64,000 nt of DNA from Bacteroidota bacterium (GTDB lineage: Bacteria > Bacteroidota > Ignavibacteria > Tepidaquicellales > Tepidaquicellaceae). The notes below the pieces were generated by a model. The model saw only the letters and a list, made by a program, of their open reading frames with translations, did not search any database and was not told the DNA's origin. This document shows positions 36,227 to 45,848 of this stretch, piece by piece. A program made the translations under genes and the position numbers. Position 1 is the first letter of the stretch, and each line of letters opens with the position of its first letter. The DNA is taken from the NCBI GenBank assembly GCA_018266875.1, contig JAFDZR010000005.1:1-64000 (forward strand), in the 5' to 3' direction.

Positions 36227-37234
36227 TCATTTAAATATTATTTCCTTGCCTGATTTGGCAGATCTATAAACCGCATCGGCTATCTGCATTACTTTCAAAG
36301 CATCCTTGCCGCCTGAGATAAGATCGTTATTTCCCTTTAATGCGCCTATGAAATTCTTAAGTTCATATTCATAACTTTTCTTGAATGGATTGGCAGGCAT
36401 TTCGAGCTTCTTCGGAGTAATGTTAAATAACTGATCTTCCATTTTTTTAAATATCCTGAATGGATTAATTGATGAACTTCCTTCGGTTCCGTAAGCATTA
36501 CAGTAGAAAAGTTCGCCTTCCCTCTGAATTCCCCAGCTTACTTCAACTGTAAGAGTTGCTTTGTTTTTAAAGTTTACTATCACTATGCTGGAATCTTCTA
36601 CGGATTTCGTGCTGTGATAATAATTCACTGCGGAAACTTTCTTGATCTCGGGAAAGCCGAGTATCCATAGTCCGATGTCAAGCATTGCTATTCCGTTATC
36701 AAGAAATACGCCTCCGCCTGAGAGTACTTTCTGCAGCATCCATTTCTGATCCGAGCTTTTCGGTTTGATCCATCCGGCTTTCACATAAAAAATTTCTCCT
36801 ATCTCTCCGGCTTTGGTAAAAGTCCTCTGAAGCATCATGTCATTTCTGAATCTGTTGTTCATTCCCACCATTATTTTCTTTTTCATCTTTGCCGCGGTAT
36901 CAACAATAATTTTGGCTTCCTTGTAATTCCTTGCGATCGGTTTTTCTATGAGAATATCTTTTCCCGCTTCAAGACATTTTTTGGCTATGTCCTTATGAAC
37001 GCTTGTCTGTGTTGCAACAATAATTGCAGATACATCTTCACATTCTTCAAGCATTTTATCCACGTCAGTGAAATATCTTTTGACATTATATTTCTGCGAA
37101 ATGCTTTTACATTTGGAAATTTCACTGTCACAGACAGCGCTGATCTCTACGTCATCCATTTTTGAAAGTATTGGAAGATGGCTTATCTGTGAAATACCGC
37201 CGAGACCTACTATTCCGATTTTAATTTTTTCCAT
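36227..37234 (-). CDS. Gfo/Idh/MocA-family oxidoreductase
   Basis: This is an NAD(P)-dependent sugar dehydrogenase. The Rossmann start is I-G-I-V-G-L-G-G-I-S-Q, the catalytic E-K-P region lies in I-L-I-E-K-P-I-A-R-N, and the C-terminal alpha/beta domain carries G-G-G-V-F-L-D-N-G-I-A-M-L-D-I. The Asp and His usually found at the active site appear only in part (D-I at the first, Y-H later). The substrate is unknown. The open frame extends to an ATG at 37270, but that start would lie inside the SRP RNA gene. The ATG at 37234 directly before the Rossmann fold is the better start. Confidence 0.88.
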   Translation of the reverse strand: MEKIKIGIVGLGGISQISHLPILSKMDDVEISAVCDSEISKCKSISQKYNVKRYFTDVDKMLEECEDVSAIIVATQTSVHKDIAKKCLEAGKDILIEKPIARNYKEAKIIVDTAAKMKKKIMVGMNNRFRNDMMLQRTFTKAGEIGEIFYVKAGWIKPKSSDQKWMLQKVLSGGGVFLDNGIAMLDIGLWILGFPEIKKVSAVNYYHSTKSVEDSSIVIVNFKNKATLTVEVSWGIQREGELFYCNAYGTEGSSSINPFRIFKKMEDQLFNITPKKLEMPANPFKKSYEYELKNFIGALKGNNDLISGGKDALKVMQIADAVYRSAKSGKEIIFK

Positions 37235-37242
37235 TGGCTTGT

Positions 37243-37347
37243 AAAAAAATTGCCAAGACACCCGAATCACATATAAAGGATACTTACCGTTGCTTTCTTC
37301 CGAACCTGGCGGAGTTGGGTAACTTTACATTGTTCGGGGCTTGACAA
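37243..37347 (-). ncRNA. ffs: Signal recognition particle RNA, small bacterial (4.5S) type
   Basis: Read on the minus strand, the universal SRP domain IV is visible at about 37306-37283: CCG-C-CAGG-UUC-GGAA-GAA-AGCA-A-CGG. It has the GGAA tetraloop and the asymmetric internal loop that bind Ffh. The ends pair as TTGTCAAG..CCCCGAA (37347-37333) with TTCGGG..CTTGGCAA (37266-37250), and a T7 run (37249-37243) follows as terminator. The length of about 105 nt fits the 4.5S class without the Alu domain. It lies 33 bp after the lptF/G stop and just before the oxidoreductase gene. Confidence 0.93.
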
Positions 37348-37379
37348 TTAAAATTGATTTGTAATCTTTCACAATATAC

Positions 37380-38738
37380 TTAAGATGATTTAAACATTAA
37401 ATACAAACCTAAACATCCGATAATAATATTTGCTATCCACATCCCCATAAAAGGACTGACAAGAGCTCTGTCAGCAAGCTTTTCGCCGCCAATGAGACAA
37501 GCCCAGTACAGAAGAAAAAAGAAAAGTGAAAGCCCGGCCGCTATACCAAATCCGCCTTTCTTTACCCTGTATCCGAGCGGTGCGCCGACAAGAATAAAAA
37601 CCACACATGCAAAAGGAATGGAATATTTTTTGTAAATTTCCACTTCATATGAATCAATCTGTTTGTCTACCTGATCTTGAATAACGTTTGTGTTCTGAAA
37701 TTCGCTGAATTTTTCCATAAGTGTTCTTCTGAGATTGTTCAGACTGTCATATCGTGAAAGAACTATTCCTCCGGAAAATGCCGAATCTATTTTCAGAGGT
37801 CTTGAAATCTGAACAGATCCTGATTTTTTAAAAACCGTATCAGTGTATCTCAGCCCTGCAAGTCTCTTAATATCCTTTGAAAGATTGTTTAGGAAAACAT
37901 CATCAAGTCCGTCCTTGTATTTCTTCAGACTGTCCACAACATTATTCATTGCATCTGCTGACAATTCCCTGTCCCCGCGTGTGAATGTATTCTCATTTGA
38001 ACTCTTAAACCCGAATCCCTCAGCATTGAACAAAAGTCTGTGCTTTTCAAACTTTATCCTTCTGTAATCCTTTGTAGGATCCTTAATGCTGATCTGATGG
38101 ATCTCGCCGTCCCTCAGATTCATTACTATTTTTTTAAAATCCGTTGTGAATTCTATGTCACCTGTTTTAGCCGTAAGAAGGTTTTTAAACAAAGGATCTG
38201 AATAATCATAAATGTAAACCCCCTCGATGTTGTTACTGTTAGGGAATGTCTTTTTGACAAGTATCTGCACGCCCTGAAGGTCATCGGAAAATTTCCCCGG
38301 TTCAAGCAGAAATGTAGGTTTGGTTTTTGAAATGTCATATAAAAGAATTCTTGCCTTGTGGTTGGCTTCAGGAAGTACGTCGTTGTTGAATTTTATCATC
38401 AGATAAAACATTATAAAGGAAATGACAATTAGCGGCAGCATTAATCTTTTGAGACTGATCCCGGACGCTTTCATAATCGTTATCTCATTCTCAGAAGACA
38501 TTGATCCGAATGCCATAAGGGAAGCAACAAGCATTGCCATAGGAACGGCCAGGGTTACCATCCATGCGAGATTAAGCGAGATCAGCTGAATGATGATCCA
38601 GATGCTCAGTCCTTTTCCCAGGAACTGATCAAGCGACTTTATCAGAAACTGAAAAAGAAAAAGGAAAATGACCGTGGCGAGTCCGAAAAAAAACGGTCCG
38701 ATAAGTTTTTTTAAAGTGTATCTGTCTATTAGTTTCAT
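37380..38738 (-). CDS. LptF/LptG-family LPS export permease
   Basis: This is an inner-membrane subunit of the Lpt transporter that extracts lipopolysaccharide for delivery to the outer membrane. L-I-D-R-Y-T-L-K-K-L-I-G-P-F-F-F-G-L at the N-terminus and A-V-P-M-A-M-L-V-A-S-L-M-A-F-G in helix 2-3 are family markers. Three N-terminal and three C-terminal helices flank a large periplasmic jellyroll domain (about 120-340). At 452 aa it is longer than the E. coli proteins (about 360), as is common in Bacteroidota. Its partner is elsewhere. Confidence 0.93.
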   Translation of the reverse strand: MKLIDRYTLKKLIGPFFFGLATVIFLFLFQFLIKSLDQFLGKGLSIWIIIQLISLNLAWMVTLAVPMAMLVASLMAFGSMSSENEITIMKASGISLKRLMLPLIVISFIMFYLMIKFNNDVLPEANHKARILLYDISKTKPTFLLEPGKFSDDLQGVQILVKKTFPNSNNIEGVYIYDYSDPLFKNLLTAKTGDIEFTTDFKKIVMNLRDGEIHQISIKDPTKDYRRIKFEKHRLLFNAEGFGFKSSNENTFTRGDRELSADAMNNVVDSLKKYKDGLDDVFLNNLSKDIKRLAGLRYTDTVFKKSGSVQISRPLKIDSAFSGGIVLSRYDSLNNLRRTLMEKFSEFQNTNVIQDQVDKQIDSYEVEIYKKYSIPFACVVFILVGAPLGYRVKKGGFGIAAGLSLFFFLLYWACLIGGEKLADRALVSPFMGMWIANIIIGCLGLYLMFKSS

Positions 38739-38771
38739 CTGCAGTCAAAATATATCATTAAAAATATATAT

Positions 38772-39236
38772 TCAATTGGTATCATATTTCATTTGCAAAA
38801 CGAATTCCTTGAATCCGTATTTTTTATAAGCTTCAATTGCTTTTGTATTTATGCAGTATGTTTCCAGAATGATATTTGAGATTTTTTTCCCCCTGAAATA
38901 GTCAATCAGCTTTTCAATAATTAATCTGCCTGTATTTTTCCTTCTGTATTTTTCTTTTATGATCATTAAGCCGATGTAACCTATTTTCTTTTCCACTGCC
39001 CACTCAAGATTATTTCTAATCTGTCCGAATCCGCATCCGATGATCTCATTGTTTGTTTCCGCTGCAATGAATAATGTGTTTTTATCATTAATGAGTTTCA
39101 TAATGTCATAATAACAAACCTTTCCGGACTGTGGAATTCCCTTATCAAAAGGTCTTTCGAACTTCACAAGGTTCTGCTGAAGTTCGCTCAGCGCATCAAA
39201 ATCCTTTATAGTTGCTTCACGGAGAATGGTATTCAT
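38772..39236 (-). CDS. GNAT-family N-acetyltransferase
   Basis: The 154-residue GNAT fold has a V-A/L-M-I-I beta-4 segment, then K-E-K-Y-R-R-K-N-T-G-R-L-I-I-E-K-L as the acetyl-CoA pyrophosphate loop (Q/R-x-x-G-x-G/A region in relaxed form), and the late A-I-E-A-Y-K-K-Y-G-F-K-E motif. The substrate is unknown. ATG start, 34 bp upstream of the permease gene on the same strand. Confidence 0.88.
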   Translation of the reverse strand: MNTILREATIKDFDALSELQQNLVKFERPFDKGIPQSGKVCYYDIMKLINDKNTLFIAAETNNEIIGCGFGQIRNNLEWAVEKKIGYIGLMIIKEKYRRKNTGRLIIEKLIDYFRGKKISNIILETYCINTKAIEAYKKYGFKEFVLQMKYDTN

Positions 39237-39304
39237 TCCTGTCTTAGATTTATAAATAATAAATAAAAGGAAATCAGTTTAAGATCTCTGCTCCCGGGTA
39301 AGAT

Positions 39305-39799
39305 TCAGAATTTTCCCGATGCAATACTGTAACCTTCATATCTTTTATCCTGAGTGACTTCTTCTGAAATAAAATCAGGAAGGACAAGTTTAGTCAGTTC
39401 TTCTTCTGATGAAGCTTCTGCTTCAGCGAGAATAAACTCTGTTTCAGGGATCTTGAATATCTCTATTAAAAAACCGGTTCCCGAATACGGATAACGGTAA
39501 AAGCTTTTTTTTAATATGTAACCTTCATTGGAATTAAACAGACTATATTCCTCTTCCGAGAGATAAATTGTCGTAAGTGGTTCTGACATTCCGGAAACTT
39601 TACCGTACTTTTTTGTAAGTTTAAAAATTTTTTCTCCGCTGATACTTCTAATCATTTCCCTCAGCCGCGTCCTGGTTCCCGGAAAATATTTATCCGTAAT
39701 AATAGTTTCCTCAAGTTCAGACAGATCCGGAAGAAGTTTCTTTTCAACGAGCCATCTCCTTTCAAATTCTGTAAGAGAATATTTCGGTCTGTCTGTCAA
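39305..39799 (-). CDS. CYTH-domain protein (triphosphate tunnel family)
   Basis: The signature near the N-terminus is E-F-E-R-R-W-L-V, a variant of the CYTH E-x-E-x-K motif with Arg for Lys. Charged strands follow: R-T-R-L-R-E-M, K-L-T-K-K-Y-G, F-L-I-E-I-F-K and L-A-E-A-E-A. These alternating basic and acidic residues line the tunnel that holds a triphosphate and metals. Family members act as triphosphatases or adenylate cyclases. The single domain of 164 aa suggests a phosphatase, which is inference. I see no link to its neighbours. Confidence 0.78.
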   Translation of the reverse strand: MTDRPKYSLTEFERRWLVEKKLLPDLSELEETIITDKYFPGTRTRLREMIRSISGEKIFKLTKKYGKVSGMSEPLTTIYLSEEEYSLFNSNEGYILKKSFYRYPYSGTGFLIEIFKIPETEFILAEAEASSEEELTKLVLPDFISEEVTQDKRYEGYSIASGKF

Positions 39800-39828
39800 A
39801 TCCGCAGAGAATTGATTTTCTAATGGTT

Positions 39829-41022
39829 TTATTTTAAAACGCCGAGTTCCTTTCCGACTTTAATGAATGCGCTTATGCATTTATCAAGATCTGCACGCGA
39901 ATGAGCTGCGGAAAGCTGAACCCTTATCCTTGCTTTATCCTTTGCAACCACAGGATAGAAAAATCCGATCACGTAAATGCCTTCGTCAAGTAGTTTTGCA
40001 GCCATGTCCTGTGACAGCTTTGCGTCATACAGCATTATCGGAACGATAGGGTGAACTCCCGGCTTTATGTCAAATCCCGCTTCAGTCATTTTCTCACGGA
40101 AATATTTCGTGTTTTCCTCCAGACGGTCTCGCAATTCGGTGGTTCTGCTTAGAAGTTCAAGAACCTTTATCGAGCCTCCGACAATTGCAGGAGCAAGCGA
40201 ATTTGAAAAAAGATACGGGCGGCTTCTCTGTCTGAGCATTTCAATGATCTCCTTTCTTCCGCTTGTAAATCCTCCCATTGCGCCTCCGAGCGCTTTGCCT
40301 AGTGTTCCGGTGATAATGTCAACTTTTCCCATAACATCATTCGCCTCTATCGCGCCTCTTCCTGTCTTGCCGAGAAATCCCGTACAGTGGCATTCGTCAG
40401 TCATTACCATTGCTTCATATTTGTCCGCAAGGTCGCAGATACCTTTGAGATTAGCAATGACACCGTCCATGGAAAAAGCTCCGTCAGTGCAGATCAAAAT
40501 TTGCTTTGCTCCATTTTCACGCGCTTCCTTCAGCTTTGCTTCCAGGTCAGACATGTCATTATTTTTGTAGCGGAATCTCATTGCCTTGCAGAGTCTGACA
40601 CCGTCAATAATGCTTGCGTGATTAAGTTCATCAGAGATGATCGCATCCTTCTCGCCGAGAAGCGGTTCAAAAAGCCCGCCGTTGGCGTCAAAGCATGCTG
40701 CATATAAGATCGTATCCTCCGTTCCGAGAAATTCGCTCAGCTTCTTTTCAAGAGTCTTGTGAATAGTCTGCGTACCGCATATGAATCTCACGGAGGACAT
40801 TCCGAAACCGTACTGATCAAGGGTTTCATGAGCAGCTTTAATGACTTCAGGATGTGAAGACAATCCGAGGTAATTGTTGGCGCAGAAGTTAAGGACTTCA
40901 CTGCCGTTTACTTTAATACTGGCTTCCTGAGGTGTCTCAATTATTCTTTCCTTTTTAAAAAGTCCCTGCTCCATGATGGAGTCTAATTCTTTCTGCAGCT
41001 GAGGTTGAAATTGTGTGAACAT
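39829..41022 (-). CDS. kbl: Glycine C-acetyltransferase (2-amino-3-ketobutyrate CoA ligase)
   Basis: This PLP enzyme cleaves 2-amino-3-oxobutyrate with CoA to glycine and acetyl-CoA in threonine breakdown. The alpha-oxoamine synthase pattern is intact: [36 protein letters not shown], and the PLP Lys in [11 protein letters not shown]-x-x-F-Q-P-Q-L and overall similarity to Kbl (397 aa, same length as E. coli) favour Kbl over serine palmitoyltransferase or BioF. Threonine dehydrogenase is not in the window. Confidence 0.92.
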   Translation of the reverse strand: MFTQFQPQLQKELDSIMEQGLFKKERIIETPQEASIKVNGSEVLNFCANNYLGLSSHPEVIKAAHETLDQYGFGMSSVRFICGTQTIHKTLEKKLSEFLGTEDTILYAACFDANGGLFEPLLGEKDAIISDELNHASIIDGVRLCKAMRFRYKNNDMSDLEAKLKEARENGAKQILICTDGAFSMDGVIANLKGICDLADKYEAMVMTDECHCTGFLGKTGRGAIEANDVMGKVDIITGTLGKALGGAMGGFTSGRKEIIEMLRQRSRPYLFSNSLAPAIVGGSIKVLELLSRTTELRDRLEENTKYFREKMTEAGFDIKPGVHPIVPIMLYDAKLSQDMAAKLLDEGIYVIGFFYPVVAKDKARIRVQLSAAHSRADLDKCISAFIKVGKELGVLK

Positions 41023-41330
41023 ATATTTGATTTATATTTATAAAATTATTTTCTGAAAACAATATTTATAAAATAAGTTTTTTTTTGTTAGAGTTTGATT
41101 CAATATTTAGGTTTATTATGTTCCGGAATTATACCCTGCCGAACCTGAAAATTAAAAGCCAAAATTTACAGAGAAGAGATTTAATGAAAAACCCGGGGAG
41201 TTAAATTTAAAACTGTTTAATGAAGAATTCCGGCGTCGCCGGTGTTTTCAATAATTCTGCAAAAGTTCTAAAGTAATATTCAACTGTCATTCCGGCAAAC
41301 TATTAGGAACATAAACAACGGCGGAACAGA
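41023..41330. other. Intergenic region between P-type ATPase and kbl
   Basis: AT-rich and without an ORF. A GC-rich perfect palindrome CCGGCG-T-CGCCGG (41230-41242) lies about 90 bp past the ATPase stop and stands out from its surroundings. No T-run adjoins it, so it is not a clear terminator. Confidence 0.45.
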
Positions 41331-43835
41331 TCAGCTTACTGACTTTTCAGCTTTGTGACGCCTTGCAAGTTTATAGATCTCAATCCAGACAGTGCAGATC
41401 ATTGCAGTTATAAGACATATGAGGATCTGAATAAAACTCAGATCTGTCATTCTGAAGAGGCTTCCGGCAGGTTCAAAATAGATTGCGGAAAAAAGTATCA
41501 CCAGTGAAATTGAAATTATCACGAATATCAGATTATTCTTGTATTTTAAAGTTGTGAATATAGAATAATAGAATGATCTGTTTACAAGCGTTAAAAACAG
41601 GTTGCTGAAGATGAGTGTTGTAAAAACCATCGTCCTTCCGAGGTCCTGATCACCTGTCATGTCAAAGAAATATTTCCCGGCTGCGAGACAACCGGCTGTA
41701 ATAACCGCTCCCTGAACCGCGCTGATCAGCAGCTCTTTTCCGGAAAGGAAATCCCCGGACATTTTTCTCGGCGGACGTTTCATTGAATTTGCCTCAATAG
41801 GTTCGTTCTCATATATGATCGAACAGGTCGGACCCATTATCAGCTCAAGAAATATAACGTGAACAGGAGAGAATATATCTCTGAATTCCCAGAAAAGAAC
41901 AAGAGGTAATGTTACTATCAGGATTATCGGAATATGAATTGAGATTATATACTGGACGGCTTTTTTGAAATTTTCATATATTCTTCTGCCGATCGCTATA
42001 GCCGTGACCATTCTGCTGAGATCGTCATCAATGAGGATCATCGAAGACGTACTTTTAGTTATTTCGGAACCTCTTCTTCCCATAGCAATGCCGATATGAG
42101 AAGCTTTCATTGCAGGCGCATCGTTTACTCCGTCACCTGTCATCGCAACTATTTCACCGTTTGCTTTCAGGGCGTTTATGATTTTCAGCTTTGCTTCGGG
42201 AAACATTCTTGCAAAAATGCTGGAACTCTCTGCCACCTGCTGCAGGGCTTTTTCCTCAAGCTTAATAACTTCATTTCCAGTAGTTATTCTGTCCGCTCCA
42301 CGGAAGTTCACCTGCTCTGCAATCGCTCCGGCGGTTTCGGGAAAATCTCCTGTTATCATTTTGACTTTAATCCCCGCACTGTAAAAACTTTCTAATGTCT
42401 TGCTGATATTTTTTTTAGGCGGATCATAAAATGCAACAAGCCCGAGAAAAGTAAAATCAAAGCCGCTTTGTTCTTCAGGAAAATTTTTATCAGGACATAC
42501 CGATTTTGCAACTCCCAGTACTCTGTATCCTTTTTTCGCGAATATTTCCGAAACAGAAGATATCATTTTCTTATCAGCTTCAGGCAGAATGCAGTTTTGA
42601 AGAACCGATTCGACTCCGCCCTTGCAGGCTACAATCACACCTTCGGTTTCATTCTGAAAAATATGAGTCATCATTGGAGGATTTCCGGAGAGGGGATATT
42701 CATAAATGAATTCAAAGTTTTTTCTTTTATCGACGGGGGACAGCTCTTTGTAAAAACTATGAATTGTATTTTCCATCGGGTCAAACGGTTCGGGTTCGGA
42801 TGCCCACATAGAATATTCAACTACTTCGTTAAAAGCCATTTTTTCCTTAAGCAGATCATAGATCCTGTCTTCGGAATAAATATATGCAGCGGCGAATTCC
42901 ATTTTGTTTTCTGTGATGGTTCCTGTTTTATCAATGCAAATTACCGTAGCGGAGCCGAGTGTCTCAACTGTCTTGGGAAATTTTGCAATTACTTTTTCCT
43001 TATAAAGCTTATATGCTCCTAGCGCCATGAAGGTGCTGAACGCGACCGGAATCTCTTCAGGCAGGACAGACATTGCAAGAGTAAGTCCCTGAAGAAGACC
43101 GTGCATAATATCACCGGAAAGATAGAAGTTGATTCCCCAGACGATCAGAAATGCAGCAGCTCCGAAAATCACCATTACTTTCACGAATTTTCTTATCTGA
43201 TTCTGTAAAGGTGTTTTTTCAGTACTGATATCAGAAAGGGATTTACCAATCTTTCCGTAAACAGTTGAATTTCCGATCTCGGTCACTTCAGCTATACAAG
43301 AACCTGACATTACCATTGTGCCCTGATAAATCCTGTTGCCTGAATCTGTCAGATCCTTTAAGACGGGAACGGATTCTCCCGTTATCATACTTTCGCTGAC
43401 GGAAAAATCATGAAGTTCAATAATCCGCGCATCAGTGGGAACCATACTTCCCTCTTCGGTAATGATTAAATCTCCCAGGACAATTTCTTCAGCAGGGATC
43501 TCTAAAATAACCGATTCGCGGATTACTTTCGCAGAGGAAGCGGATAATTTTTTCAAAGCGTCAATTGCATTTCTGCTGCGGTTCTCCTGAAAAAATGAAA
43601 TGCCGGCTACTATTATCAAAGCAACAAGCATTATTGTCCCTTCGCCTGTCTCTCCGAGAATAAAATAGATCAGTGCGGCTGCAACCAGTAGAACAAACAT
43701 TGGTTCAGCAATAATATCAATAACTGACTGCAGGAAAATATTCCTGCTTTTTTTTTCGGAAATATTGTAACCGGATTTTTTTGCAGATTCTTTTACCTGC
43801 TGAAGCGATAGACCTTTGTGGGTATCGGTGGACAT
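41331..43835 (-). CDS. Cation-transporting P-type ATPase (type II-like)
   Basis: This ion pump has the T-G-E-S actuator loop, the phosphorylated Asp in C-I-D-K-T-G-T-I-T-E-N (near 300), K-G-G-V-E-S as nucleotide motif, and the M-T-G-D-G-V-N-D-A-P hinge. About ten membrane helices and the N-terminal cation-ATPase domain (G-L-S-L-Q-Q-V-K-E) place it with Ca2+/Mg2+-type pumps. Helix 4 has P-E-E-I-P instead of P-E-G-L-P. Helix 6 has E-L-I-M-G-P-T-C-S in place of the N-x-x-x-D of Ca2+ pumps. The ion therefore cannot be assigned. Monocistronic, with long upstream DNA. Confidence 0.92.
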   Translation of the reverse strand: MSTDTHKGLSLQQVKESAKKSGYNISEKKSRNIFLQSVIDIIAEPMFVLLVAAALIYFILGETGEGTIMLVALIIVAGISFFQENRSRNAIDALKKLSASSAKVIRESVILEIPAEEIVLGDLIITEEGSMVPTDARIIELHDFSVSESMITGESVPVLKDLTDSGNRIYQGTMVMSGSCIAEVTEIGNSTVYGKIGKSLSDISTEKTPLQNQIRKFVKVMVIFGAAAFLIVWGINFYLSGDIMHGLLQGLTLAMSVLPEEIPVAFSTFMALGAYKLYKEKVIAKFPKTVETLGSATVICIDKTGTITENKMEFAAAYIYSEDRIYDLLKEKMAFNEVVEYSMWASEPEPFDPMENTIHSFYKELSPVDKRKNFEFIYEYPLSGNPPMMTHIFQNETEGVIVACKGGVESVLQNCILPEADKKMISSVSEIFAKKGYRVLGVAKSVCPDKNFPEEQSGFDFTFLGLVAFYDPPKKNISKTLESFYSAGIKVKMITGDFPETAGAIAEQVNFRGADRITTGNEVIKLEEKALQQVAESSSIFARMFPEAKLKIINALKANGEIVAMTGDGVNDAPAMKASHIGIAMGRRGSEITKSTSSMILIDDDLSRMVTAIAIGRRIYENFKKAVQYIISIHIPIILIVTLPLVLFWEFRDIFSPVHVIFLELIMGPTCSIIYENEPIEANSMKRPPRKMSGDFLSGKELLISAVQGAVITAGCLAAGKYFFDMTGDQDLGRTMVFTTLIFSNLFLTLVNRSFYYSIFTTLKYKNNLIFVIISISLVILFSAIYFEPAGSLFRMTDLSFIQILICLITAMICTVWIEIYKLARRHKAEKSVS

Positions 43836-44065
43836 TTAATATATAGTATTATATTTTCAATTTTTTTTTGATATCAATTATTAAATGTTGAACAAAAATA
43901 AGTATTCCCTGAATCTAAAATAAGATACAAAAAAATCTGAAATACGGACAGCATATTAATTTGATTGTATACAATAAAAGCTGTTTTTATAAAAAAAAGT
44001 TATTTCAATTTATTTCCTAAAAAATTATTTTTATTCCAATTAAACTTTAAAAGAAAGGAATCAAA

Positions 44066-44635
44066 ATGAAAAAAACAGCACAATTATTTTTAGCGTTTAT
44101 TATTTTAGCTGCAGCGTTAAATGTATTTGCTCAGTCAGCAGAAGATCAGAAAGCCTGGATGGAATACATGACTCCGGGAAAAGTTCATGAAATGTTTGCG
44201 AAAAATGACGGAGTCTGGGAAGGTGAAAATACTTTCTGGATGGCTCCCGGTGCACCTGAGATGAAAACAAAAAGCGAGGCAACTTATTCCATGATAATGG
44301 GCGGAAGATATCAGCTTGGAAAATACACTGGTGACATGATGGGAATGCCATTTGAAGGAATGGGAATTGTCGGTTATGACAATGCGCTTAATGAAGTGTT
44401 TTCATTCTGGATAGATAATTTCGGAACCGGAATGATGACAACAAAAGGCAAATGGGACGAAGCAACCAAATCGGCAAACATGATGGGAACAATGGTCGAT
44501 CCCATGACAGCAAAAGAAGAACCAATAAGGGAAGTGTATACTGTCATGGATGAGAACACAAATAAACTTGAGATGTATCACGTAAAGGATGGAACGGAAT
44601 ATAAAGCAATGGAAATTATATTTAAAAGAAAGTAA
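44066..44635 (+). CDS. Exported DUF1579-family protein
   Basis: A signal peptide (1-22, L-N-V-F-A-Q-S) precedes a domain with G-V-W-E-G-E-N-T-F-W, G-G-R-Y-Q-L-G-K-Y, F-E-G-M-G-I-V-G-Y-D-N and W-I-D-N-F-G-T-G. These are the marks of DUF1579, a lipocalin-like fold of unknown function. It is unusually rich in Met (M-M-G-M, M-M-T-T, N-M-M-G-T-M), which could bind metal or resist oxidation; this is speculation. A ribosome-binding site (GAAAGGA) and its own terminator mark a single-gene unit. Confidence 0.88.
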   Translation: MKKTAQLFLAFIILAAALNVFAQSAEDQKAWMEYMTPGKVHEMFAKNDGVWEGENTFWMAPGAPEMKTKSEATYSMIMGGRYQLGKYTGDMMGMPFEGMGIVGYDNALNEVFSFWIDNFGTGMMTTKGKWDEATKSANMMGTMVDPMTAKEEPIREVYTVMDENTNKLEMYHVKDGTEYKAMEIIFKRK

Positions 44636-44652
44636 GTTTTGAATTTCAATTG

Positions 44653-44690
44653 AAACTCCCGCAGATGAATTTTCCTGCGGGAGTTTTTTT
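44653..44690 (+). terminator. Rho-independent terminator
   Basis: AAACTCCCGCAG (44653-44664) pairs perfectly with CTGCGGGAGTTT (44675-44686), followed by T7. It ends the DUF1579 gene. Confidence 0.95.
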
Positions 44691-44722
44691 ATGTCTGAAA
44701 ATCATAGAGCCGGGAATTTTAA

Positions 44723-45697
44723 TCAATGATTGAAAGGTCTTTTTTTCACCATTCCGCCTTTTGTGTCTCTTACGCTGCTTTTTACAATGAACGCATTCGG
44801 ATCTATCTTCTGTATTTCGGAATACAGCTTGCTGATCTCAAGTCTTGTAATGACTGTATAAATAATGTCAATATCCTTTAGCTCCCCGGTTTTGCCGTAA
44901 CCTCGTTTACCTGAGTATACAGTAACTCCTCTTCCGAGATTATCCGTGATCATGCTTCTGACCTCTTCGAAATGCCGCGAAATAATTGTTATACCCATAT
45001 ATTCTTCTATTCCTTCGATAATGAAGTCAACGGTTTTGGATGCGGACAGGTAGGTAATAATTGAATAAAGAGCTGTTTCAATCGAGAAGAAATATGCTGC
45101 TGAAGAGAAAACCAGTAAATTGATGGCAAAGATTATATCACCGATGCTGGTGCCGAATTTTCTGCTCATAAATATTGCGAGGATTTCCGTACCGTCCAGA
45201 ACGGCTCCGCTTCTGACAGTGAATCCGATCCCGGCTCCGAGAAAAAATCCGCCGAATACTGAAACAAGTAATTTATCGCTTGTGATCTGAGGAAAACTGA
45301 ACAGCGCCAATACAAGCGATAGACCTCCGATAACAATTGCGGTTTTTACCGTGAATTGTTTTCCGAGAACATTATAGCCAAGAATTATAAAAGGAAAATT
45401 AATGAGGATGATCAGTATGGAAAGTGAAATATCGCTTAATTCAGTAGTAAGAATTGCAATTCCCATTGCCCCGCCGTCGAGAAAATTATTCGGAAGCAGA
45501 AAACTCTTCAGTCCAAATGCGGCGCAGGTAATTCCCAGAACAGCCAGGAAAAAATTTTTAAAGGAAGTTGTTATGGTAATTCTGAGGTTCCTGAATCCGC
45601 GGGCAATCTCGAAAGCGGTGAATGTTCTCTTATCGGAACCATTCTTCCTGTCTTTTCGGATGGATTCGATTACTATTTTTCTCCAGAATTTTCTCAA
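44723..45697 (-). CDS. YitT-family membrane protein (DUF161 + DUF2179)
   Basis: Five to six membrane helices lie between about 45 and 230. They include the family motif L-P-N-N-F-L-D-G-G-A-M-G-I-A-I-L and S-V-F-G-G-F-F-L-G-A-G-I-G. A soluble C-terminal DUF2179 domain (about 240-315) has Y-M-G-I-T-I-I-S and G-R-G-V-T-V-Y-S-G-K-R-G-Y. The substrate is unknown, and family members are thought to be transporters with a ligand-binding tail. The charged N-terminal extension of about 40 residues is longer than usual. It converges on the DUF1579 gene. Confidence 0.88.
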   Translation of the reverse strand: MRKFWRKIVIESIRKDRKNGSDKRTFTAFEIARGFRNLRITITTSFKNFFLAVLGITCAAFGLKSFLLPNNFLDGGAMGIAILTTELSDISLSILIILINFPFIILGYNVLGKQFTVKTAIVIGGLSLVLALFSFPQITSDKLLVSVFGGFFLGAGIGFTVRSGAVLDGTEILAIFMSRKFGTSIGDIIFAINLLVFSSAAYFFSIETALYSIITYLSASKTVDFIIEGIEEYMGITIISRHFEEVRSMITDNLGRGVTVYSGKRGYGKTGELKDIDIIYTVITRLEISKLYSEIQKIDPNAFIVKSSVRDTKGGMVKKRPFNH

Positions 45698-45848
45698 CAG
45701 CTATGAATGAATTTGAATAATGAATTAATGAAATATAACTTAATAAAAATTAAAAAGAATAAAAAACAAGTTAGCATGACATTTAAAAATATTTTTATGT
45801 AGTAACATTCTGATTGTATTTTTATATTTACACTAAAGCAAAATATCC

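Noticed and set aside
37235-37270. Longer start for the Gfo/Idh/MocA oxidoreductase
   Set aside because: These codons lie inside the SRP RNA and before the Rossmann fold start, with no homology-like content.
44066-44635. Met-rich DUF1579 protein as a copper-resistance factor
   Set aside because: Met clusters alone, without a copper-gene context, do not support this.
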